NCBI RefSeq assembly: GCF_002056795.1
Contig: NZ_CP020104.1
Location: 6,829,501-6,893,500 of the forward strand
Direction of reading: 5' to 3'
DNA from: Spirosoma aerolatum
GTDB taxonomy: Bacteria > Bacteroidota > Bacteroidia > Cytophagales > Spirosomataceae
DNA: 64,000 bases
Shown here: in pieces, positions 8,814-17,934 of the stretch
How positions within the stretch are numbered: the stretch's first letter is position 1
How the letters are laid out: the number at the start of each line of letters is the position of its first letter
Notes under the pieces: generated by a model
Seen by the model: the letters and a program-made list of their open reading frames with translations, nothing else
Told to the model about the DNA's origin: nothing
Database searches by the model: none
Made by a program: the position numbers and the translations under genes

Positions 8814-10307
8814 ATGACCCGGACGTTTTACGTGCCTCGTTTTCGGCTCGTTTTGTTATGTATCGGCACCGCTGGTACACTGACTGCTTTTTACCCTGAA
8901 AAACTATCTCTTCAAAAAGCATTCGCCCGAATTACGAAAGAAGTAACTGCTCATAGCCGCGCCTACGAAACGCTTGCCCAGGCATCGGAACAGGTCGGGC
9001 ATCGGCTCACAGGCAGTCCTAATGGTAGCCGTGCCGAAGCGTATGCATTCGATTTACTGTCGACATACGGCTTCAAAGAGATTCGGTATGAGCCATTTGA
9101 AGTTGAAGCCTGGGCACGCGACACGGTAACTTTATCAGTAGTACCTTCCAAAAGTGATAATTTCCGTGATGTGCCCGTAGTAGCGCTGGCCCATTCTCCC
9201 GTCGAAGCGCACGTAAAGGGCGAAATTATTGATGTAGGCAATGGTCTGGAGGGTGACTTTGCCGCCCTGAAAGGCAAACTAAAAGGCAAAATTGCGCTGG
9301 TCAATATTGGGTTATCCTCTCCAACCAAAGGTGCCCGAAATTTGCATCGTTCCGAAAAAACAGCACTGGCCATTCAGCACGGGGCCTCGGGGGTGATTAT
9401 GGTCAATCTGGTACCCGGTAATGTACTGCTGACCGGAACCGCTTCCGTAACTGGCAAACTGATTCCAATTCCGTCGGTATGCATCTCGCTGGAAAGTGGC
9501 GAAGCCATACGTTCGTGGATGCAGGAGGAGCACAGCCCATTGCGGGCGATGATCGACATGACCAACACGAGCCGGAAAATTCGCGCCCGAAATGTAGTGG
9601 CAACCTTAAAAGGTTCGAAATATCCCGATGAAAAGATTATTGTGGGTGGGCACCTGGATTCATGGGATCTGGCGACGGGAGCCATCGACAATGGCATCGG
9701 CTCATTTGCCGTACTCGACATTGCCCGGACGTTTAAAGCGCTGAAACTGAAACCCAAGCGCACTATTGAATTTGTTCTATTTATGGGCGAAGAACAGGGG
9801 CTTCTAGGGTCGAAAGCAATGGTCGAAAACCTGAAAAAGGCAGGGCAACTGGATAAGGTTCGGTATATGATGAACCTCGACATGACCAATGATCCTACTG
9901 GCCTCAATGCGTTCGGGCGAGCCGATATGGTGCCATTCTTTAACAATGTTGGTGAAAACATCAAGTCGGTAGAGTCTGCCTTCTCAAATGATATGCAGAA
10001 TCAGGCCGGTCTTCATTCCGACCACCAGCCCTTTATGCTCGAAGGGGTTCCGGTAGTGGGCCTGAACGGGCATCTGTCTAAATCCGTACTCGACTGCTAT
10101 CACGCCAACTGTGACCGCATGAATCTGGTAAATGCCGATCAGTTAAAAAATACGGTTCGCTACTCAACTATGCTCCTGTATGCCCTTGCCGACGCAGATG
10201 ATATTCCGACCCGTCGGCAAACGGATACCCAAACCCGCGATTACCTCGTGGCACAGGGGCTGCGAACACCTTTACAGATCGCCAACGAATGGCGCTGGAA
10301 AGAATAA
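8814..10307 (+). CDS. M28 family zinc metallopeptidase with PA domain
   Basis: About 497 residues. A hydrophobic N-terminal segment (about 8-26) suggests export. A protease-associated domain lies at roughly 130-240, and the M28 catalytic domain follows. Zinc ligands and catalytic residues can be placed: His280 in GGHLDSWD, Asp292 in AIDNG, Glu326/327 in GEEQG, Asp356 in NLDMTND and His404 in SDHQPF. The family are amino- or carboxypeptidases. A second M28 enzyme at 52432-53796 shares the same GGHLDSWD block but is otherwise diverged. This gene occupies the place upstream of ftsL where mraZ and mraW (rsmH) often lie in Bacteroidota. Confidence 0.9.
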   Translation: MTRTFYVPRFRLVLLCIGTAGTLTAFYPEKLSLQKAFARITKEVTAHSRAYETLAQASEQVGHRLTGSPNGSRAEAYAFDLLSTYGFKEIRYEPFEVEAWARDTVTLSVVPSKSDNFRDVPVVALAHSPVEAHVKGEIIDVGNGLEGDFAALKGKLKGKIALVNIGLSSPTKGARNLHRSEKTALAIQHGASGVIMVNLVPGNVLLTGTASVTGKLIPIPSVCISLESGEAIRSWMQEEHSPLRAMIDMTNTSRKIRARNVVATLKGSKYPDEKIIVGGHLDSWDLATGAIDNGIGSFAVLDIARTFKALKLKPKRTIEFVLFMGEEQGLLGSKAMVENLKKAGQLDKVRYMMNLDMTNDPTGLNAFGRADMVPFFNNVGENIKSVESAFSNDMQNQAGLHSDHQPFMLEGVPVVGLNGHLSKSVLDCYHANCDRMNLVNADQLKNTVRYSTMLLYALADADDIPTRRQTDTQTRDYLVAQGLRTPLQIANEWRWKE

Positions 10308-10393
10308 AATCTTATCAAAGAATTTGATTCAAGCCCGGATTAGGAGACTAGGTTTTTGTTTCTTTGTAATTCTATAGCATCCTAACCCAAGCT

Positions 10394-10795
10394 ATGGCCA
10401 AAAATACATTCCGGGAATCACCGCGCGTTACGCAACAGCAAAAAAAGCAACGACGCAAACTCAAGCTGGCAACCTGGCTGAACGACTTTATTGGTCTGGA
10501 TCGGCTTTTTGGCGAAGACAATGCCTGGCCCATCCATCATATCGACCGGATTTTGTGGGTCACTTTCCTGCTCATTCTCTACATTGGCCTCAACCACAAT
10601 GCTGAACGGCTCGTCCGACGAATTCAACGCACACAGATCCAGGTCGATGAACTCCGTTCGCAGTATACCGTTCTACAGGCTGATCTGGATAAGAGTGGAA
10701 AGCAGTCAGAAATCAGCAAGCGCGTAGCGTCACTCAGCCTTTCGGATAGCCAAACACCACCCCATAAAATCGTCGTCAAGTCAAATGAACATTAA
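10394..10795 (+). CDS. ftsL: FtsL-like cell division protein
   Basis: A 133-residue bitopic protein: a basic cytoplasmic N-terminus (about 1-50), one membrane span (about 55-72, ILWVTFLLILYIGL) and a periplasmic coiled coil (about 75-110). This is the layout of FtsL, which with FtsB and FtsQ scaffolds the septal FtsW-FtsI synthase. Sequence conservation in FtsL is low, so the call rests on topology and on position directly before ftsI. Its last 11 bases overlap the start of ftsI, indicating translational coupling. It is the first gene of the division cluster here. Confidence 0.8.
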   Translation: MAKNTFRESPRVTQQQKKQRRKLKLATWLNDFIGLDRLFGEDNAWPIHHIDRILWVTFLLILYIGLNHNAERLVRRIQRTQIQVDELRSQYTVLQADLDKSGKQSEISKRVASLSLSDSQTPPHKIVVKSNEH

Positions 10796-12911
10796 GCAGG
10801 ACATCATTCAACGGGCCAATAACGTTTATTACTTTGTTATTGTCCTGGCCGTTGGCGTTGTCTTTCGGCTGATTTACGTACAATATTTCCAGACGTTCAA
10901 AGGGCAGTTCTGGCGCGAGCGTGTCGATGCCACCCTGATCCAGCGCGACACCATTCGGGCTATGCGGGGAAATATTTTTGCCAACGACGGCCGACTGCTG
11001 GCGACTTCTTTACCAACGTATGTAGTAGGTCTCGACCCAACCATGGCGAAGCCCGATTATTTCAAAAAGAAAATAGACTCGCTGGGACTGCTGCTCTCTC
11101 AGATATACCGCGACCGCTCCCCGCAGGAATATGCTGACCTTGTTCGGGATGCCCGCGCCCATAAACGTCGGTATGTGTTGCTGAACCGCCGACGGGTTAC
11201 CTTTCAGGAGCGGCAAAAAATGCTGAAATGGCCTTTTTTCCGATCAACGCCAAAAGTAGCTGCACGGGGTGGGGTATTGCGTCCTTTCTATGAACGCTAT
11301 CACCCCTTTGGGCAAATGGCCGAACGAACCATCGGCAATCTGGATGCCAAAACAGGACGGGGTCTGATCGGCCTGGAAGCATCGTTTCAACCCGCACTGG
11401 CCGGAAAAAATGCAGTGGGCCTGGTTGAAGTGCTGGCGGGTGGCATCCGAAAACCCGTCAACGATGGACCCGATATGCAACCCGAATCGGGCATGGATCT
11501 GTACACCACCATCGATGTCAATTTCCAGGACATGGCCGAATCCGCTCTGCGTGACGCCTTGATCAAATACAATGCGGCAAAAGGTTGCGTGATTGTGATG
11601 GAAGTAGCCACCGGCGAAATCCGGGCAATGGCCAATCTGACCAAACAGGGCCGTGGCGACGGACCGGATCAGTATGTCGAAAACTTCAACCATGCTTTGG
11701 CTGGTCGTACTGACCCCGGCTCAACGTTCAAGTTAGCGACAATGATGGCTCTGATGGAAGAGAAAGCAATTTCGCTCAACCAACTGGTAGCAACCGGTGG
11801 TGGGTCAGCACGTTATAATGGCCTGGGCATTCATGATGCCAGCCGGGTAGGTCATGGAACGATTACCGCCCGCCAGGTTTTCGAAAAATCATCGAATGTA
11901 GGCACACACCTACTCATGCGTAGTTATTTCTACAGCCGCCCCGATCTGTACTGCCAATACCTCCGCCGATTCCACCTGACCCAACCAACAGGCATTCATA
12001 TGAAAGGGGAAGCCATTCCGGTAGTTCGTAACCCGGATATGAAGGGCTGGAGCAAAGTGTCGCTGACTTCTATGTCGTATGGATACGAAATGCAAATTAC
12101 CCCGCTCCAGATGCTGGCTTTCTATAACGCCGTTGCGAATAATGGCTATTGGGTGCGTCCGGTCATTGTGAAACAGATCAGGCTGGCAGGCGAAATTATT
12201 GAAGATAACAAACCCTATGTGCTTCCCGAACCCATCTGCTCGAAGGAAACGGCTCGGAAAGCGCAGGATTTGCTCCGGGGCGTAGTGACCAATGGCACTG
12301 CCAAGCACATTAATAATCCCTATTATGCCATTGCAGGCAAAACTGGAACGGCCCAAAAAATAATTAACGGGCAGTATCAGGTCGGTAAATATTATACCTC
12401 ATTCATTGGGTATTTCCCGGCTGATAAGCCCAAATACAGCATGATCACGATGGTTGATACACCCCAGGGCGATAACATCGACCTGTTGTACGCGGGCGCT
12501 GTATCGGCCCCTGTATTTAAAGCTGTTGCTGACCGGATCGTAGCTTATGATATTCGCATGCATGCACCGATCCGAACTGGTAGTTCAAAACCTCTTTCAA
12601 CAACGGGCCTACTGGCTGGCTATGCCGGTGACCTGCATACCATCAGTTCCACACTGGATATTGCCAACGAGCCGTCAACCGAAGGTTGGGTAGAAGCCGC
12701 AGGAAATGGTCGATGGAAATCGCGCCCAACGCGCCCCGGTCAGGTTCCTGATGTGCGTGGCCTAACCTTACGTGATGCCCTTTTTCTACTTGAAAATCGC
12801 GGTCTTCGCGTATCCGTCGAAGGGCGCGGCAAGGTTCGGGAGCAGTCGATTTCACCAGGCATGGCTATTGAACAGGTTGGCAGCAAGAGTATTATGCTTC
12901 GGTTAAGTTGA
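10785..12911 (+). CDS. ftsI: Septal penicillin-binding protein (FtsI/PBP3 type) with PASTA domain
   Basis: About 708 residues. One membrane span (about 14-34) precedes a dimerisation domain and the transpeptidase domain. The three active-site motifs are present: STFK with nucleophile Ser313, SSN at 369-371 and KTG at 519-521. A PASTA domain (about 645-708, starting QVPDVRGLTLRDA) closes the protein, as is usual in Bacteroidota. It cross-links septal peptidoglycan together with FtsW, encoded downstream. It overlaps ftsL by 11 bases, and about 105 bases separate it from murE. Confidence 0.94.
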   Translation: MNIKQDIIQRANNVYYFVIVLAVGVVFRLIYVQYFQTFKGQFWRERVDATLIQRDTIRAMRGNIFANDGRLLATSLPTYVVGLDPTMAKPDYFKKKIDSLGLLLSQIYRDRSPQEYADLVRDARAHKRRYVLLNRRRVTFQERQKMLKWPFFRSTPKVAARGGVLRPFYERYHPFGQMAERTIGNLDAKTGRGLIGLEASFQPALAGKNAVGLVEVLAGGIRKPVNDGPDMQPESGMDLYTTIDVNFQDMAESALRDALIKYNAAKGCVIVMEVATGEIRAMANLTKQGRGDGPDQYVENFNHALAGRTDPGSTFKLATMMALMEEKAISLNQLVATGGGSARYNGLGIHDASRVGHGTITARQVFEKSSNVGTHLLMRSYFYSRPDLYCQYLRRFHLTQPTGIHMKGEAIPVVRNPDMKGWSKVSLTSMSYGYEMQITPLQMLAFYNAVANNGYWVRPVIVKQIRLAGEIIEDNKPYVLPEPICSKETARKAQDLLRGVVTNGTAKHINNPYYAIAGKTGTAQKIINGQYQVGKYYTSFIGYFPADKPKYSMITMVDTPQGDNIDLLYAGAVSAPVFKAVADRIVAYDIRMHAPIRTGSSKPLSTTGLLAGYAGDLHTISSTLDIANEPSTEGWVEAAGNGRWKSRPTRPGQVPDVRGLTLRDALFLLENRGLRVSVEGRGKVREQSISPGMAIEQVGSKSIMLRLS

Positions 12912-13016
12912 TAGTTGATAAACTACGCAACATGTACATACTGTAAAAATTAGGTAGTACGCCCCTCAACCTGTTTTTTTGCAGCCATAAAACGAGACAA
13001 GGCATCGTTTATCGGT

Positions 13017-14480
13017 ATGCAACTCAAAAACCTTCTCTATAAAATTCCGCTACTGGCTACGTCGGGCAGTATGGAAACTCACATTACGGCCCTTGCGATG
13101 GACTCGCGAAAAGTGGGACCGGGTAGTTTATTTATTGCTGTTCGGGGAACCGTAACCGACGGGCATAATTACATTGAAACGGCTATAAAACAGGGGGCTT
13201 CGGCAATTTTGTGCGAAGAGCTACCAGCCAATCCTTCTCCTGGAGTTACCTATGTTCAGGTGCAAAACTCTGCCCGAAGTATGGGGCTGATTGCGGCTAA
13301 TTTTTACGAGCACCCTTCCCAAAAGGTAAAGCTTGTCGGCGTAACAGGTACGAACGGTAAAACCTCCGTAGCGACGCTCCTCTTTCGGCTGTTTCGTGCA
13401 CTTGGCTACCGCTGTGGATTGCTATCGACTGTGCAGAATCAAATTGACGATGAGGTAATCCCAACGACACATACAACCCCCGACGTCATAACGATCAACC
13501 AGTTACTGGTGACGATGCTGGCACATGGGTGTACGCATGTGTTCATGGAAGTCAGCTCGCATGCGGTCGTTCAGGAGCGCATCGCTGGCCTTACGTTCGC
13601 AGGCGCTATTTTTACGAATATCACCCACGACCATCTCGATTTCCACGGCACATTTGATAACTACATACGGGCCAAAAAGGGCTTCTTCGACCAGCTTCCT
13701 GCATCGGCTTTTGCCCTTACCAATGTGGACGACAAACGAGGTTTGGTAATGCTCCAGAATACGGCTGCCCGCAAGGAAACTTACTCGCTCCAAACGCTGG
13801 CCTCCTTCAAAGGTAAGGTTATTGCCGATAGTTTATTTGGCCTCCATATGCAGCTCGATGGGCATGAGGTCTGGTTTAAGTTAATCGGTCGCTTCAATGC
13901 CTACAACCTACTGAGCGTATACGGAACGGCTGTGTTGCTGGGCGAAGATCCAGCCGAAGTCTTAATGCTACTCTCTGGTATTACGCCCCCTCCTGGCCGT
14001 TTTGAGCAGGTCGTATCGGACGATAAAATCGTTGGTATTGTCGATTATGCCCATACACCCGATGCGCTTCAAAATGTACTGGAAACCATCAATGGTCTGC
14101 GTCAGGCGAATGAGCAGATTATCACCGTAGTTGGTTGTGGAGGCAACCGCGATGCCGCTAAACGACCTATCATGGCCGAAATTGCCTGTCGATTCAGTAA
14201 CCGGGTGATTCTTACGTCCGATAATCCACGAAACGAAGACCCAATGGCCATTCTGGAACAGATGCAGGCAGGTGTTCCGCCTATCGATTTCAAAAAAACG
14301 ACCACAATAGAAGATCGGCACGAAGCCATTCGACAGGCCGTATCGCTCGCCAACCCACACGATATTATTCTGGTAGCCGGAAAGGGCCACGAAACCTATC
14401 AGGAAATAAAAGGAATTAAATACGATTTCGATGACCGGGCCGTCCTACGAGAGGCTTTCTCAGAACGCGGAAATCTGTAA
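13017..14480 (+). CDS. murE: UDP-MurNAc-tripeptide synthetase MurE (meso-DAP type)
   Basis: A 487-residue Mur ligase that adds the third residue to UDP-MurNAc-L-Ala-D-Glu in the cytoplasm. The ATP-binding loop GTNGKT lies at 111-116. The motif DNPR at 402-405 is the family signature for meso-diaminopimelate as substrate, so the peptidoglycan should be DAP type. Length is normal. It starts 105 bases after ftsI. Its stop codon overlaps a TAACTTTG sequence (14478-14485) that fits the -7 consensus and could drive mraY, and a large hairpin follows at 14501. Confidence 0.96.
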   Translation: MQLKNLLYKIPLLATSGSMETHITALAMDSRKVGPGSLFIAVRGTVTDGHNYIETAIKQGASAILCEELPANPSPGVTYVQVQNSARSMGLIAANFYEHPSQKVKLVGVTGTNGKTSVATLLFRLFRALGYRCGLLSTVQNQIDDEVIPTTHTTPDVITINQLLVTMLAHGCTHVFMEVSSHAVVQERIAGLTFAGAIFTNITHDHLDFHGTFDNYIRAKKGFFDQLPASAFALTNVDDKRGLVMLQNTAARKETYSLQTLASFKGKVIADSLFGLHMQLDGHEVWFKLIGRFNAYNLLSVYGTAVLLGEDPAEVLMLLSGITPPPGRFEQVVSDDKIVGIVDYAHTPDALQNVLETINGLRQANEQIITVVGCGGNRDAAKRPIMAEIACRFSNRVILTSDNPRNEDPMAILEQMQAGVPPIDFKKTTTIEDRHEAIRQAVSLANPHDIILVAGKGHETYQEIKGIKYDFDDRAVLREAFSERGNL

Positions 14481-14500
14481 CTTTGGCACATGTATAATTT

Positions 14501-14573
14501 TGAATGACTGAATGATTGAATGATTGAATAGCGCCTGGGCAGTTATTCAATCATTCAATCATTCAGTCATTCA
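14501..14573. repeat. Perfect 30-bp inverted repeat of tandem octamers ahead of mraY
   Basis: Two perfect 30-base arms (14501-14530 and 14544-14573) flank a 13-base loop. Each arm is made of octamer units TGAATGAC/TGAATGAT, and a further partial unit follows to 14580. The transcript would form a long, uninterrupted AU-rich stem ending 13 bases before the mraY start codon. There is no T run after it, so it is not a classical terminator. Confidence 0.9.
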
Positions 14574-14586
14574 ATCATTCTCCTCT

Positions 14587-15795
14587 ATGCTCTATTATCT
14601 CTTTCAGTTTCTGGACGAACGCTATGATTTCCCGGGTGCGGGAGTTTTCCAATATATCTCGTTCCGGGCGTTAGGGGCTGTCGTCACGTCGCTACTCATT
14701 GCCGCTATTTTTGGACGACGAATTATCGATACTCTTCGCAATTTACAGATTGGTGAATCGATTCGGGATCTGGGTCTGGAAGGCCAGATGCAGAAACGGG
14801 GCACACCCACAATGGGAGGTTTTATCATTTTAGCCTCACTCCTGATTCCGGCACTCCTCTTTGCAAAGCTCTCTAATGTGTATGTCGTTCTGGCCCTGGT
14901 GTCAACCGTTTGGACGGGCCTGATTGGCTTCCTGGACGATTACATCAAGGTTTTCAAAAAGAACAAAGAAGGGCTACAGGGCAAGTTTAAAGTAGTTGGG
15001 CAGATTGGTTTAGGGCTCATTGTCGGCCTGACACTCTATTTCAACCAGTACGTCAAAATTCGAAAGTATGCTCCTCGTCTATTGAGTACCTCCAACGTAC
15101 CCGACGTGTATACCGATATAAAATCGACCCTGACGACGGTTCCGTTTCTCAAGAATAACGAGTTTGATTATAGTTCGCTGCTATTCGGCTTATTGCCCGA
15201 CAGCTATACCTGGATCATCTATGTAATTGTCTGTATTTTTATCATCACTGCGGTTTCGAACGGAGCCAATATTACCGATGGTATCGACGGACTGGCGGCT
15301 GGAACCTCCGTCATTATTGGGCTAACCATTGGTGTACTAGCTTATTTATCAGGCAATAAAGTATTTTCTCAGTACCTCAACATTATGTACATTCCCAATG
15401 CTGGCGAGCTGGTAATCTTCTGCGCAGCTTTTGTGGGAGCCTGTGTCGGGTTTTTGTGGTACAACTCCTACCCTGCACAGGTGTTCATGGGTGATACGGG
15501 TAGCCTGATGCTCGGTGGCGTTATTGCCGTGTTATTTCTGGCCATTCGGAAAGAGCTGATGATCCCTATTATCTGCGGCATTTTTCTGGTTGAACTTGTA
15601 TCCGTGATCCTGCAAGTCAGCTATTTTAAATACACCAAACGCAAGTATGGCGAAGGCAGGCGAATATTCCTGATGTCGCCACTGCACCACCATTTTCAGA
15701 AAAAAGGATACCACGAAGCCAAGCTGGTGACCCGCTTCTGGATTGTCGGAATCATCCTGGCAGTTCTGGCGTTGGCCACGTTGAAGTTGCGCTAA
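14587..15795 (+). CDS. mraY: Phospho-N-acetylmuramoyl-pentapeptide transferase MraY
   Basis: About 402 residues, an integral membrane enzyme that moves phospho-MurNAc-pentapeptide onto undecaprenyl phosphate to make lipid I. Family marks seen: [19 protein letters not shown] near the N-terminus, the cytoplasmic loop GFLDDYIK, the [12 protein letters not shown] loop and the C-terminal LHHHFQKKG segment. Multiple hydrophobic spans alternate with these loops. The frame runs upstream to a TTG at 14524, but that would translate the octamer repeat; the ATG at 14587 gives the normal MLYYLFQ start. A hairpin repeat lies just upstream, and a promoter-terminator combination follows before rplM. Confidence 0.96.
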   Translation: MLYYLFQFLDERYDFPGAGVFQYISFRALGAVVTSLLIAAIFGRRIIDTLRNLQIGESIRDLGLEGQMQKRGTPTMGGFIILASLLIPALLFAKLSNVYVVLALVSTVWTGLIGFLDDYIKVFKKNKEGLQGKFKVVGQIGLGLIVGLTLYFNQYVKIRKYAPRLLSTSNVPDVYTDIKSTLTTVPFLKNNEFDYSSLLFGLLPDSYTWIIYVIVCIFIITAVSNGANITDGIDGLAAGTSVIIGLTIGVLAYLSGNKVFSQYLNIMYIPNAGELVIFCAAFVGACVGFLWYNSYPAQVFMGDTGSLMLGGVIAVLFLAIRKELMIPIICGIFLVELVSVILQVSYFKYTKRKYGEGRRIFLMSPLHHHFQKKGYHEAKLVTRFWIVGIILAVLALATLKLR

Positions 15796-15815
15796 CAGGA
15801 ATTCTTGACAGAGCC

Positions 15816-15846
15816 TTGTTTTTCAGCCTTATATCGTCTATATTTG
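15816..15846 (+). promoter_or_regulatory. Putative promoter for rplM operon
   Basis: TTG at 15816-15818 and TATATTTG at 15839-15846 are separated by 20 bases, which fits the Bacteroidota housekeeping promoter (-33 TTG, -7 TAnnTTTG). The predicted start of transcription lies only a few bases further on, inside the stem of the hairpin that begins at 15846. Confidence 0.6.
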
Positions 15847-15876
15847 CACTCCCGTTTTGAAGCGGGAGTGCTTTTT
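15846..15876 (+). terminator. Intrinsic terminator-like hairpin between mraY and rplM
   Basis: Perfect 9-bp stem GCACTCCCG / CGGGAGTGC with an 8-base loop, followed by TTTTT. It should end transcripts coming from mraY. It begins on the last base of the rplM -7 box, so it would also be the extreme 5' end of an rplM transcript. An attenuator or ribosomal-protein leader role is an alternative. Confidence 0.7.
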
Positions 15877-15918
15877 CATAGGCAAATCATTAGAAATCAA
15901 CCAATTAGTCTCCATAAA

Positions 15919-16362
15919 GTGAATACGCTCAGTTACAAAACCATCTCTGCCAACAAAGAAACGGTGCAGAAGGATTGGGTTGTGGTTGACGCTCAGGGCG
16001 AAGTACTTGGCCGTCTGGCTAGCCAAGTTGCACGTCTGATCCGCGGCAAACACAAAACCAACTTCACCCCGCATGTTGATTGCGGAGATAACGTGATCGT
16101 CATCAATGCCGAAAAGGTGCGCCTGACGGGCTCTAAGATGACCGACAAAGTTTACGTTCGCCACACAGGTTACCCCGGTGGTCAACGGTTCGCATCGCCC
16201 CGGTTGTTACTCGAAAAACAACCCGAGCGCATCATTGAGCATGCTGTGAAGGGCATGTTGCCGAAAAACCGGCTTGGTCGGCGGTTGTACACCAACCTGT
16301 ATGTTTATGCCGGTGATCAACACCCGCACGAGGCTCAGCAACCCAAAGCAGTTAAATTCTAA
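15919..16362 (+). CDS. rplM: 50S ribosomal protein L13 (uL13)
   Basis: A 147-residue L13, a component of the large ribosomal subunit. Conserved parts include [15 protein letters not shown], the [16 protein letters not shown] block and [13 protein letters not shown]. The open frame extends upstream to 15805, but homologues begin with a sequence like MNTLSYKT, which here starts at the GTG at 15919. It heads the block rplM-rpsI-rpsB-tsf, seven bases before rpsI. A promoter and hairpin lie just upstream. Finding it inside the cell wall cluster is the unusual part. Confidence 0.96.
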   Translation: MNTLSYKTISANKETVQKDWVVVDAQGEVLGRLASQVARLIRGKHKTNFTPHVDCGDNVIVINAEKVRLTGSKMTDKVYVRHTGYPGGQRFASPRLLLEKQPERIIEHAVKGMLPKNRLGRRLYTNLYVYAGDQHPHEAQQPKAVKF

Positions 16363-16368
16363 GTCATA

Positions 16369-16755
16369 ATGGATCGTATTAATACCATTGGCCGCCGTAA
16401 AACTGCCATCTCACGGATCTATCTGTCGGCGGGCAGCGGAGCCATCTCGGTAAACGGAAAAGATTACAAACAGTATTTCCCAACCGAGGTCCTGCAAATC
16501 ATTCTGAACCAACCCTTTGCTACAGTTAATGGCGTTGGTGGTTACGACGTAAAAGTAAACGTTCGTGGCGGTGGTGTAGCTGGTCAGGCCGAGGCAACTC
16601 GTATGGCCATTGCCCGCGCTCTTGTCGAACTGAACGCTGATTTCCGTCCGGCCCTCAAAAAAGAAGGGTTCCTGACTCGCGATTCGCGTATGGTTGAACG
16701 GAAAAAGTACGGTCGTCGGAAAGCCCGTCGTCGGTTCCAGTTCTCGAAACGTTAA
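16369..16755 (+). CDS. rpsI: 30S ribosomal protein S9 (uS9)
   Basis: A 128-residue S9, full length. The N-terminal GRRKTAISRIYL block, the central VRGGGVAGQAEATRMAIARAL and the basic C-terminal tail ending in FSKR, which reaches the P-site tRNA in ribosome structures, are all present. It follows rplM by six bases, the common L13-S9 pair. About 143 bases separate it from rpsB; that gap holds no ORF. Confidence 0.97.
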   Translation: MDRINTIGRRKTAISRIYLSAGSGAISVNGKDYKQYFPTEVLQIILNQPFATVNGVGGYDVKVNVRGGGVAGQAEATRMAIARALVELNADFRPALKKEGFLTRDSRMVERKKYGRRKARRRFQFSKR

Positions 16756-16898
16756 TATAGCTTGGCGGTTGGAGCATGGCGCATGGTTTTCAATCCTGCC
16801 CCCGGCACCTTGCTTTTTGTCCAGACTGCGCTTAGATGATGCCGATGCGTGGTGCTGCGTACTAATCAAATTTTTATTCTTCATTTTTCATAACGAAA

Positions 16899-17732
16899 AT
16901 GGCACAAATTGAATATAAAGATCTCCTCGACGCCGGTGTGCACTTTGGCCACCTGACGCGTAAGTGGGACCCCCGGATGGCTCCGTACATCTTCATGGAG
17001 AAGAACGGCATCCACATTATTGACCTTAATAAAACATTAGCTTCACTCGACGAAGCCTGCAATGCTATCCGTGGTATTGTTCGTTCGGGTCGGAAGGTGC
17101 TGTTCGTTGCGACTAAAAAACAGGCTCAGGAAATTGTTTCGGAAGAAGCACGTCGCCTGAAAATGCCTTATGTTACCGATCGTTGGCAGGGTGGTATGCT
17201 CACCAACTTCGCTACCATTCGGAAGTCGCTGAAAAAAATGCAAACACTTGACAAAATGCTGAAAGACGAGGAGACCGTCAAAAGTATTGCCAAGCGTGAG
17301 CGTTTGACCCGGATGCGTGACAAAGAAAAACTGGAGCGTGTGTTGGGCGGTATTGCCGACCTGACTCGTTTGCCAGCCGCTCTGTTCATTGTCGACGTAA
17401 AACGTGAACACATCGCCGTTGCCGAAGCACACCGTTTGGGTATTCCTGTATTCGCTATGTGCGATACAAACTCGAACCCCGAAGCAGTTGACTTCGCTAT
17501 TCCAGCTAATGATGATGCTTACAAATCCATTGCTCTGATTACCCTTGCCATCGGTAAGGCTATCGAAGAAGGGCTAATGGAGCGCAAGCAAGATAAAGAC
17601 GATCAGCGTATCCAGGAGGAAGAAGAAGCTAAGCGTGCTGAAGACCTTGCCCAGGCCCGTGCCGAAGGCGCTACTCAGCCAGAAGCCGAAGCGACGGAAG
17701 CTCCTGTTGCTGAAGATGAGCAGGAAGCATAA
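16899..17732 (+). CDS. rpsB: 30S ribosomal protein S2 (uS2)
   Basis: A 277-residue S2, a small-subunit protein. Typical segments are LLDAGVHFGHLTRKWDP near the N-terminus, GRKVLFVATKKQAQ, RWQGGMLTNF and the PVFAMCDTNSNPEAVDFAIP block. The C-terminal roughly 50 residues form an acidic, Glu/Ala-rich tail (about 228-277), an extension common in Bacteroidota S2. It precedes tsf, the usual pairing, but the 202-base gap between them holds two hairpins. Confidence 0.97.
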   Translation: MAQIEYKDLLDAGVHFGHLTRKWDPRMAPYIFMEKNGIHIIDLNKTLASLDEACNAIRGIVRSGRKVLFVATKKQAQEIVSEEARRLKMPYVTDRWQGGMLTNFATIRKSLKKMQTLDKMLKDEETVKSIAKRERLTRMRDKEKLERVLGGIADLTRLPAALFIVDVKREHIAVAEAHRLGIPVFAMCDTNSNPEAVDFAIPANDDAYKSIALITLAIGKAIEEGLMERKQDKDDQRIQEEEEAKRAEDLAQARAEGATQPEAEATEAPVAEDEQEA

Positions 17733-17735
17733 ATG

Positions 17736-17863
17736 AGTTTACAGTTTCCAGTTCGCGGTTTTTAGTTGGTGAGCACGAACTTTTTTAATGCATAAATCAA
17801 CCAAAAACTGTAAACCGAAAACTGTAAACTAAAAAATAGCCCGTAGCCAGCCGCTATGGGCTA
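17736..17863. repeat. Two inverted repeats between rpsB and tsf
   Basis: An imperfect long inverted repeat (17736-17770 against 17800-17830) is built from AGTTTACAGTTT-like words. The right arm repeats AAAACTGTAAAC at 14-base spacing. A second hairpin with 11-bp arms (TAGCCCGTAGC / GCTATGGGCTA, one G-U pair) lies at 17837-17863 without a long T run. Together they may trim or attenuate the rpsB-tsf transcript. Confidence 0.6.
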
Positions 17864-17934
17864 TTCCATTTCAACAGATAATTTTTTGATCACAAAATAA
17901 CGTTTGGTAATTCAACTTACTAACAACCTTTATT

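Noticed and set aside
9374..9964. 196-codon minus-strand ORF within the M28 peptidase gene
   Set aside because: Antisense shadow of a conserved gene; its composition follows the plus-strand codons.
14501..14580. CRISPR-like array ahead of mraY
   Set aside because: Repeat units are 8 bases and adjacent without unique spacers, so it is a palindromic tandem repeat and not CRISPR.
14524..14586. Extended MraY start at a TTG
   Set aside because: It would translate the octamer repeat, and homologues begin at MLYYLFQ.
15805..15918. N-terminal extension of L13
   Set aside because: The frame crosses the mraY terminator and rplM promoter; L13 homologues start at the GTG at 15919.
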